Part shown: positions 1 through 5,553 of the stretch, one piece after another
Position numbering within the stretch: the first letter of the stretch is position 1
How the letters are laid out: each line of letters opens with the position of its first letter
Assembly: GCA_905211345.1 (NCBI GenBank)
Contig: CAJMAO010000086.1
Span: forward strand, 1-6,236
DNA length: 6,236 nucleotides
Reading direction: 5' to 3'
DNA from: an uncultured Prevotella sp.
Lineage (GTDB): Bacteria > Bacteroidota > Bacteroidia > Bacteroidales > Bacteroidaceae
Notes under the pieces: generated by a model
Told to the model about the DNA's origin: nothing
The model's database searches: none
Seen by the model: the letters and a program-made list of their open reading frames with translations, nothing else
Program-made: the position numbers and the translations under genes

Positions 1-91
1 AAAAAGATATATGCAATTAATATGCCACTTTACAACGCCTTGTTAAACTAGAGCCTTATCCGTTTGTAAGTCATTGACTGTCAAAGCGTTG

Positions 92-179
92 GCAAAAGGT
101 GGCTTTTCACCTTGCAAAAGGCCGTCTTTTAGCGCGCAAAAGGTGGCCTTTTGGAAGGCAAAAGACGGCCTTCCGCGAT
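92..179. repeat. Four-unit tandem array with exact 22-bp period (GCAAAAG)
   Basis: The heptamer GCAAAAG starts at 92, 114, 136 and 158, an exact 22-bp spacing (two helical turns). Each unit continues with a GC-rich core (GTGGC, GCCGTC, GTGGCC, ACGGCC) and the first three then have TTTT. Units 1 and 3 are each nearly self-complementary: AAGGTG/CACCTT at 96-101/108-113, and CAAAAGG/CCTTTTG at 137-143/147-153. Units 2 and 4 are inverse copies of each other (13 bp, 118-130 and 160-172). The array lies 105 nt past the end of the last gene. I recall similar GCAAAAGGTGGC-type strings between genes in Prevotella-like genomes, but cannot confirm this here. Confidence 0.85.
118..172 (-). terminator. 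Nested stem-loop downstream of the operon, possible terminator or 3'-end stabiliser
   Basis: The perfect 13-bp arms AAGGCCGTCTTTT (118-130) and AAAAGACGGCCTT (160-172) enclose 29 nt that themselves contain a 7-bp stem with a 3-nt loop (137-143/147-153). Read on the operon strand, the outer hairpin is followed by TTTTGC at 119-114, only a short U-run. The placement, 112 nt after the last stop codon and before any other gene, fits a transcript end. The U-tract is weak, so intrinsic termination is only a possibility. Confidence 0.4.
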
Positions 180-283
180 ACTAACATTCCATAAACATTC
201 ATCAAACTATAATAATCCCTATTTCAAGCGGAGGCACGGCCGCATTGTTTTCAGCACGGCTGCCCGGAACGGACGGCTGTAGT

Positions 284-1729
284 TCACTTGCTCCAGTCAT
301 CGGTACGGAAAGGCACTAGCGGCAGCCCGCGCAGGTTCTTTACGTTGCCGGGGCTGTAATCATGGAATGCGTAACGCACGGCTACGGGCCGCCTCACTTC
401 AGGGCATGTCACCCTGATTTGGTTTTTACCCTCGGTCATGGCCTTTGCGGCATGGAACACGCTGTCGGCCCCGGCCACCTCAAAGCCCTCAAAGCCGTCG
501 ATACGGCTGAAACCGTTGTCGGCGTGGGTGAAACTTAGCAGCACGGCATCGCCCTTAACCTCCATTTTCGCGTATTCAGGACAATCAGCCTCTACGCCTT
601 TCACTCCGTAAGTATTCGCCAAGGCAAGGTAAGCCAAGCGGTTGCCTACCGACCGTTTGTCCTTAGGATGCACATTGCGGGCCTCGTATGGCTCTACAAG
701 GTCGTTGGTGGATGTCATCGCACTGTTCTCTATCAGCCTCAGCGCGCTCCACTGCGCCTCGCGCAGGAATGCCGAGGCGTTGCCCTCACGTGTGCCGAAC
801 GGGGCTATCTCCACGTAATAGAAAGGCAGACAGCCCTGCCCGAACTCCTTGCGCCACAGGTCGACCATTGTCTTCAAGCGCTGCGCGTAAGTGGCGTGCT
901 TGCCTACGTTCGACTCGCCCTGATACCAAAGGAAGCCCTTTATCGTGTAACCCGCAAGGGGATGCAACATGCCGTTGTACATCAGCGTGGGACTGAGATA
1001 ATGCCACCACGGGTGAGGTTCTTCCTTGCGTATGTCGCGCTTAAGGTCGATGTCGGGATATTTCGCCACGGTGTCACGCGGCAGCCAGCCCTCAACCATA
1101 GTGCCGCCCCAGCTGCAGTTTATCATGCCTACGGGCACACCGAGCACACGGTTGAGCATTGTGGCGAAGAAAAACGCCGTAGCGCTGAAACGCGGAGCCG
1201 TCTCGGGACTGCACGTTTTCCACTTGCCCTGACAGCGGTCGACAGGCTCCAGCTGTCCGTTTTTCTCAACCGTAGCCATGCGTACGCCCTTCCATTCGGC
1301 GGCGGTAGCTATCACTTCGTTGGCTCCTTCTATCGGGCAGTTGTCAAAACCGGCAAGCGGCATTTCCATATTCGACTGCCCGGAGCAGAACCACACCTCG
1401 CCTATCAGCACGTTGGAAAGCGTCACAGAGCCGTCTTTATCGGCCACGGTGACGGTCTGCTGCTCGTACGACGCCGCGGGAGTGGCCACGCTCAGAGTCC
1501 ATTTCCCGTTGCCGTCACTGGTGGTTTTGTATGTTTCGCCGTTCCACGACGTTGTAACCGACACTTCCTTTTTGGGTTCACTCCATCCCCACAAGCGGGC
1601 TTCGGCTTGCTGCTGAAGCACCATGTTGTCGCTGAAAATGTCAGGCAGCGTTATCTTCGCGCTTGCCGTCTGCGCCGCGATAAGGCACAGGCACGCCGCA
1701 GCGGAAGCCTTGATCAACATATTTTTCAT
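284..1729 (-). CDS. Secreted SGNH acetylesterase, sialate O-acetylesterase (SASA) family
   Basis: An exported esterase of 481 residues from the chosen start. A signal peptide covers 1-24 (cut after TASA). A β-rich N-terminal region follows with the family string FSDNMVLQQ (32-40). The SGNH core is clear: GEVWFCSGQSNM (110-121) with nucleophile S119, INCSWGGTMVEGW (203-215), GFLWYQGESN (265-274) and NVHPKDK (352-358) with the catalytic H354. After about 375 a β-rich C-terminal region completes the usual architecture. Family members are often labelled sialate 9-O-acetylesterase, but Bacteroidota copies in plant-polysaccharide loci deacetylate xylan, xyloglucan or mannan. In this operon a mannan or glucomannan substrate is the best inference. 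I chose ATG 1727-1729, which gives MKNMLIK and lies 10 nt after the preceding stop. An in-frame TTG at 1733-1735 would add two residues and is less likely. It is the last gene of the operon; its TGA stop is at 284-286. Confidence 0.87.
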   Translation of the reverse strand: MKNMLIKASAAACLCLIAAQTASAKITLPDIFSDNMVLQQQAEARLWGWSEPKKEVSVTTSWNGETYKTTSDGNGKWTLSVATPAASYEQQTVTVADKDGSVTLSNVLIGEVWFCSGQSNMEMPLAGFDNCPIEGANEVIATAAEWKGVRMATVEKNGQLEPVDRCQGKWKTCSPETAPRFSATAFFFATMLNRVLGVPVGMINCSWGGTMVEGWLPRDTVAKYPDIDLKRDIRKEEPHPWWHYLSPTLMYNGMLHPLAGYTIKGFLWYQGESNVGKHATYAQRLKTMVDLWRKEFGQGCLPFYYVEIAPFGTREGNASAFLREAQWSALRLIENSAMTSTNDLVEPYEARNVHPKDKRSVGNRLAYLALANTYGVKGVEADCPEYAKMEVKGDAVLLSFTHADNGFSRIDGFEGFEVAGADSVFHAAKAMTEGKNQIRVTCPEVRRPVAVRYAFHDYSPGNVKNLRGLPLVPFRTDDWSK

Positions 1730-1739
1730 ATCCAATGTT

Positions 1740-2828
1740 TTACCAGTTCATCAGTTCTTTCAAATAAGTTGTCAGCTCCACGGCCATCTTGCGGTGCTGA
1801 CGCATCGTGGGATGCCAGCCCGGGGCGTAGCCCAGCGAACCAGTCTGGGGCGTAAAGTCGAAGCGGTAAATGTTGTCGTCGCCGTCCGCCTTGCGCTCCG
1901 CAGTAACTGTGTCGAGCGCTTTTTTCACGACATCCAGCTGCCTGCCGTTAAGCATACAGCCCGTAAGCATCACGATTTTGGCTTTAGGGTAAATGCCGCG
2001 TAGATGGGCGGCAAAGCCGCGGTAAGCATCGGTAAGCAGCTTTTCGTCATACTTGTCTTCACTCACGTCATTAGTCCCGAGGTTGACACAAACCACGTCG
2101 GGCACATATCTTGAGTGGTTCCACAATTCTGTAGAATCTAGAAAGAGCGTCTGTTCATACATCGCAGGCATACAGTCTTTGCTTCCCGAGACAGGAGAGC
2201 CATAGTTACGGTAAACCCCTATGCCCGAACGCGCCACAACCAAGTGTTGCGATTGCAGGGCGCGGGCCGTCAGCGCGGCGTATGTGTAATAATGGTTTTC
2301 CGTGCCGTAAGTGAACGGAGCGTCACGGTCTTCCGACTCTATGCCGAAACCGCATGTTATGGAGTTGCCTATGAACTCTATTCTCCGTCGCGGAAGCTGC
2401 GGCGCGGCGGCGAGCTTTCGGCCGCCGTCAAGGTAGAAACCGTAAAACGCCGGACGAAACTCGTGCCCCTCGATTGCGTACATCAGCCGGGCTGAATGTG
2501 TGCCGTCGGACAGCCCTTCGGCTAAAGTCATTACAGAATCGTTCTCTCCGAAGTGTATGCGGAAAGGCAGACCGCCGTCAATCTCTACCATGAAGTCGCC
2601 GCTGCCGGGCTTCATTTTCATTTTAAGAGACGTGCCCTCAAAGTCGGCAAAGATGCTAACGCCGGGGTAAGTGAACCTGACACATCCCGGTATCCGTTGG
2701 CTCGTACGCCCCATGTACACGATGTTCGGGTCGTCAGCAGGAACAAACGCCGTGTCCGGTACTTGCGCCCGGCACAAGAACGGAGCGCAAGCCAACACGG
2801 CAGAAACAACATATTTAACACTAAGCAT
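1740..2828 (-). CDS. Secreted CE2-like acetylesterase (jelly roll plus SGNH hydrolase)
   Basis: A 362-residue exported esterase expected to remove O-acetyl groups from sugar units, here probably mannan oligosaccharides. Residues 1-21 form a signal peptide ending CRA|Q; no convincing lipobox is seen, so it is likely soluble in the periplasm. Residues about 30-140 are β-rich and match the CE2 N-terminal jelly roll (for example RFTYPGVSIFADFEGTSL). The SGNH domain begins near 148: block I EFIGNSITCGFG with nucleophile S156 and block III VNLGTNDVSE with N253. Block V, GYAPGWHPTMRQH, supplies H339. CE2 enzymes commonly read DWHP there; this protein has glycine (G337) where the acid would be, leaving a possible Ser-His dyad. 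The start is ATG 2826-2828, preceded by an AAAAGA sequence at 2831-2836 as a weak ribosome site. It follows the epimerase by 40 nt and ends 10 nt before the next ATG. CE2 membership is well supported; the polysaccharide target is inferred from context. Confidence 0.85.
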   Translation of the reverse strand: MLSVKYVVSAVLACAPFLCRAQVPDTAFVPADDPNIVYMGRTSQRIPGCVRFTYPGVSIFADFEGTSLKMKMKPGSGDFMVEIDGGLPFRIHFGENDSVMTLAEGLSDGTHSARLMYAIEGHEFRPAFYGFYLDGGRKLAAAPQLPRRRIEFIGNSITCGFGIESEDRDAPFTYGTENHYYTYAALTARALQSQHLVVARSGIGVYRNYGSPVSGSKDCMPAMYEQTLFLDSTELWNHSRYVPDVVCVNLGTNDVSEDKYDEKLLTDAYRGFAAHLRGIYPKAKIVMLTGCMLNGRQLDVVKKALDTVTAERKADGDDNIYRFDFTPQTGSLGYAPGWHPTMRQHRKMAVELTTYLKELMNW

Positions 2829-2868
2829 AGTCTTTTACCGTTATATCAAGACAACAAAAGTAGTACCG

Positions 2869-4068
2869 TTAACAACAGGCGAACCGCTCGATTACCTCCA
2901 AGCACATTCTTCCGTTATGGTAAGGGCACTTCCAGAAACCGGCCTTGTCGTCGCGCCGGTTCACCGCGCCGTCGGCCATAAGGCTCCAGTGCCACTCGCC
3001 ATGTTCATGGTCGATGATTTTATCCTTTATGAACCGCCAACATTCCACGGCGGTTTCGAGAGCCGCCTCGTCGCCGAAATACTGGTAAAGGTTCACATGT
3101 CCCACAACATTCTCGGCCTGCACCCACCAGTGAAGTTCACGGTCGGTGCCGCCTTTCGCCATGAACCTCTCGTAAATCATGCTACCGTCAGGATTCAGTC
3201 CCTCGTCGGCCGCACGGGCAATGCTCACAATCACAGGCTCAATCCGCTTCAGCAGGGCATCGTCGCCGAGCACAAGCGCGGCCTCGTGAATAAGCCATGA
3301 CGCCTCGATGTCGTGCCCGTATGATATTATGTCGCCGTCGGTATGCCAGTCGTTATCGAAGAAAAGGTTTAGATGACACGTCTTCTTGTTGAGTATTTTG
3401 CCGGTGAACAGCCCGATCATGTTCCTCAACTGCCGCTCCAGCCGTGCGTCTTTCCACACCCGGTAAAGGTTGGCGTAAGGCTCGAGTATGTGCAAGTGGG
3501 TGTTCATCGTCTTGCTCGTGTTCTCGTCCTTGTCGCTTAGGCGCATGTCATCAATATGACTCCAGTCGCGCATGAACGCCTCCACGTAACCTCCCTTTTC
3601 GTTGTCAAAGCTGTATTTCTCAATCGTTTCAAACAGTTTTACGGCATAGTCGAGAGCTTCTTTATCGCCTGTGGCGCTGGCGTATTCGCTCAGTCCGTAT
3701 ATGGCAAAGCCTAAAGCGTAAATCTGTTTTTTCGTGTCAAGAGGCTCGCCGTCGGCCGTAAGCGACCAATATACGCCCCCGAAATCCTTGTCATAAAACT
3801 TATCTATGAGGTAACGCTTGGCCCGCGTGGCCGTTTCTAGATACTCGGGCTTGCGCAATACACGGTAAGCGGCAGAGAAAGTCCACAGTATGCGGCCGTT
3901 AAGAATTGCCCCTTTTGGAGCTTCGGCATGCAAGACATCGTCACCGTCCATGCGTCCGTAGAAGCCGCCATGCACGTTGTCGGTCATTTTGTCAATCCAA
4001 AACGGCAGGATGCCAGCCGTCAACTCATGCTCCACCTCGTTGCGGAGCGTGCTTATCTTATTGTTCAT
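2869..4068 (-). CDS. Cellobiose/mannobiose 2-epimerase (AGE superfamily)
   Basis: Cytoplasmic epimerase of 399 residues with no signal peptide. It is expected to invert C2 of the reducing-end sugar, turning β-1,4-mannobiose into mannosyl-glucose for the adjacent phosphorylase. It has the (α/α)6-barrel sequence pattern and nearly full family length. Active-site residues known in Ruminococcus albus cellobiose 2-epimerase (recalled as R52, H243, E246, W249, W304, E308, H374) can be placed with matching spacing: R59 in NGRILW, H252/E255/W258 in GHDIEASW, W315/E319 in HWWVQAE, and H384 in KCPYHNGR. The block NTHLHILEPYANLYR (189-203) is also typical of this branch rather than of N-acylglucosamine epimerases. 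The start ATG (4066-4068) lies inside the symporter gene, whose TAA is at 4058-4060, so translation is probably coupled. The epimerase branch is well supported; preference for mannobiose over cellobiose rests on the neighbours. Confidence 0.92.
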   Translation of the reverse strand: MNNKISTLRNEVEHELTAGILPFWIDKMTDNVHGGFYGRMDGDDVLHAEAPKGAILNGRILWTFSAAYRVLRKPEYLETATRAKRYLIDKFYDKDFGGVYWSLTADGEPLDTKKQIYALGFAIYGLSEYASATGDKEALDYAVKLFETIEKYSFDNEKGGYVEAFMRDWSHIDDMRLSDKDENTSKTMNTHLHILEPYANLYRVWKDARLERQLRNMIGLFTGKILNKKTCHLNLFFDNDWHTDGDIISYGHDIEASWLIHEAALVLGDDALLKRIEPVIVSIARAADEGLNPDGSMIYERFMAKGGTDRELHWWVQAENVVGHVNLYQYFGDEAALETAVECWRFIKDKIIDHEHGEWHWSLMADGAVNRRDDKAGFWKCPYHNGRMCLEVIERFACC

Positions 4069-5452
4069 TTGCTTGTTTGCGCTTAATGTTCAATTGCTCG
4101 ATGATTTTCGCAACCTTCTGTTCTCCCAGCGGATAACAGAGTATGAAGACAACCGATAAAACCGAAGCACCGGCCGGCAACCAGCTCAGGAACATCTTTA
4201 TGCCGTTGATTGTCTCAGGAGTCTGGGCGGCGTTGGCGTGGAAACCGAAATAGGAAAGCAACCAACCGGTAAGCGCAGTGCCTATTGCCCAGCCGAATTT
4301 CTGGCTCATCGACGAAGCCGAGAATATCAAGCCGGTGGCGCGGTTGCCCGTGTTCAACTCGGAATAGTCGGCGCAGTCGGCGTACATCGACCACAACAGG
4401 GGGAATATGCTGCCCGCGAACATGCTTATTACGCACTGGAACACGAAGATGAGAACTAAGTCATCCTTGTCGAACCAGTAAAAAATCACACTTAGCACGG
4501 CGGTCATCAGCATTGAAAGGGCAAACGTGCGTTTCTTTCCGAGTTTGTTGCTTACCGGCGCGGCGAGCACCACTCCCACAATGTTAGCCATTTGGCCGAG
4601 GGCCAAGAACAGGCCGCTCAGCACGAACGACACGCCGAAAAGCGACACCGTATGGAAGTTATCCTCGACGATGTAATACTTAAAGTAGTACACGGCGGCG
4701 CCGTCGCGTATCGAGTTGAACACTAACGCGCCCACCCCGGCAATGAAAAGAATCCACCACGGATGGTTGTGCAACAGGTCACGAATGTCTGTCTTTAGCG
4801 ACGTTTTCTGCCGGTTGATCGGCTTGACACGCTCTTTCGTCCACGAAAAACAGCCGAGAAACAGGATGACGCACAACGTTGCGATAACGGCTGCGGCCAA
4901 GAACCATCCTGTCTGCTGGTCTTCCACCGCCTTACTGTGACCGCTGAAGGCATTGGCCATAGGCATAAATAGCAGCAGGGCAATGAAACTGCCGATATAG
5001 GCGAACATCATTCGGAACGTGGAAAGCGTGTTACGCTCGTTAGGATTAGGACTCATCACGCCAAGTAACGATGCGTAAGGGACGTTGATACCCGAGTAAA
5101 CCATCATCATCAGCGAGTAAGTAACGTATGCGTAGACGAGCTTGCCCGTCGCGCCGAACGGCGGAGTGTAGAACGTAAGGGCGCCTATCATGCCGAACGG
5201 AACGGCCAGCACGAGGATATACGGGCGGAACTTGCCCCAACGGCTGCTGGTTCTGTCGGCTATAACGCCCACTATCGGGTCGAACACCGAGTCCCAAATA
5301 CGTGTCACAAGGAACATCGTACCCACCATGGCGGCAGGCAAACCGAACACGTCGGTGTAAAATATCATAAGGTAGGCTCCAAACAGTTTCCAAAACATTG
5401 ACGATGCCATGTCGCCGAAGCCATAACCAATCTTTTCCCTAAGCCTAATCAT
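4058..5452 (-). CDS. GPH-family (MelB-like) cation:sugar symporter, probable mannobiose importer
   Basis: A 464-residue inner-membrane carrier of the glycoside-pentoside-hexuronide group in the major facilitator superfamily, probably driven by Na+ or H+. It shows alternating hydrophobic segments consistent with 12 helices and a basic cytoplasmic loop near 205-228. The N-terminus aligns well with MelB: YGFGD at 10-14, YTDV 32-35, RIWDSVFDP 51-59 and RWGKFRP 71-77. The two cation-site aspartates of MelB (D55, D59) are D54 and D58 here, and MelB K377 appears to be K385 in SQKFGWA. The DYSELNTGNR motif (362-371) is typical of the family. Sugar-site aspartates D19 and D124 of MelB align with S18 and N123, which fits a different substrate. 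The start ATG (5450-5452) has no strong Shine-Dalgarno sequence. The position between a mannosylglucose phosphorylase and an epimerase points to β-1,4-mannobiose as cargo, an inference from context. The gene overlaps the next one by 11 nt. Confidence 0.9.
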   Translation of the reverse strand: MIRLREKIGYGFGDMASSMFWKLFGAYLMIFYTDVFGLPAAMVGTMFLVTRIWDSVFDPIVGVIADRTSSRWGKFRPYILVLAVPFGMIGALTFYTPPFGATGKLVYAYVTYSLMMMVYSGINVPYASLLGVMSPNPNERNTLSTFRMMFAYIGSFIALLLFMPMANAFSGHSKAVEDQQTGWFLAAAVIATLCVILFLGCFSWTKERVKPINRQKTSLKTDIRDLLHNHPWWILFIAGVGALVFNSIRDGAAVYYFKYYIVEDNFHTVSLFGVSFVLSGLFLALGQMANIVGVVLAAPVSNKLGKKRTFALSMLMTAVLSVIFYWFDKDDLVLIFVFQCVISMFAGSIFPLLWSMYADCADYSELNTGNRATGLIFSASSMSQKFGWAIGTALTGWLLSYFGFHANAAQTPETINGIKMFLSWLPAGASVLSVVFILCYPLGEQKVAKIIEQLNIKRKQANEQ

Positions 5453-5553
5453 AAGCTAAATGAATAATGATTAATGAAAAATGAAAAATCGCTTGTTCTG
5501 CGTACAATGGGGCAGACTTATTATTCATTTTTCATTATAAATTTTTCATTAAT
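5453..5553. repeat. AT-rich inverted-repeat element between phosphorylase and symporter genes
   Basis: The 82-nt gap (5453-5534) and the last codons of the phosphorylase gene carry four copies of the decamer AATGAAAAAT: two on the plus strand (5473-5482 and 5480-5489) and two inverted (5527-5536 and 5541-5550). The longest perfect arms are 13 bp, ATTAATGAAAAAT at 5470-5482 against 5541-5553. Stacking can continue with 5483-5489 against 5527-5533, leaving a 7-nt bulge on the right arm and a GC-richer loop of 37 nt (5490-5526). A shorter pair, TGAATAAT (5461-5468) and its inverse (5520-5527), gives a competing fold. In the operon mRNA this would form an intergenic stem-loop. No U-tract follows it, so a Rho-independent terminator is unlikely. 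A role in mRNA stability, or a dispersed small repeat, is possible. I see no TAnnTTTG promoter element on the minus strand here. Confidence 0.7.

Larger units (their letters stand above)
1..283. other. Non-coding region downstream of the operon
   Basis: I see no gene in these 283 bases on either strand. The segment 1-90 is AT-rich and contains an 11-bp palindrome, AGTCATTGACT, at 69-79 directly before the 22-bp repeat array. The segment 180-230 is AT-rich without a convincing promoter. The stretch 231-283 is GC-rich and carries the direct repeat GCACGGC at 234-240 and 254-260, with a further related ACGGCTG at 273-279. Whatever lies to the left of position 1 is not visible. Confidence 0.7.

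Noticed and set aside
92..179. Possible CRISPR array (regular 22-bp spacing)
   Set aside because: Only 7-8 bases are conserved per unit, there is no room for spacers, and the units are mutually complementary. No cas gene is present.
200..225. Promoter-like TATAGTTTG on the minus strand
   Set aside because: The spacing does not match the Bacteroidales TAnnTTTG element, and there is no gene downstream of it in the window on that strand.
1730..1735. TTG start at 1733-1735 for the SASA esterase
   Set aside because: The ATG two codons later gives a normal signal-peptide N-terminus (MKNMLIK) and better spacing from the previous stop.
668..1855. Long plus-strand open frame of 395 codons opposite both esterase genes
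   Set aside because: It is antisense to two well-supported SGNH esterases, resembles no family I know, and its His/Arg-rich composition is typical of a shadow frame in GC-rich DNA.
2780..2828. Lipoprotein signal in the CE2-like esterase (Cys14 or Cys19)
   Set aside because: The residues before each cysteine (VLA, PFL) do not form a good lipobox and Cys14 would leave a very short signal; a type I cut after Ala21 fits better.
284..4068. Sialic acid catabolism locus (sialate O-acetylesterase plus N-acylglucosamine 2-epimerase-like gene)
   Set aside because: These are default family labels. The epimerase carries the cellobiose/mannobiose 2-epimerase residues, and the neighbours are a GH130 phosphorylase and a GPH symporter; no sialidase, NanA-type lyase or sialate transporter is seen.
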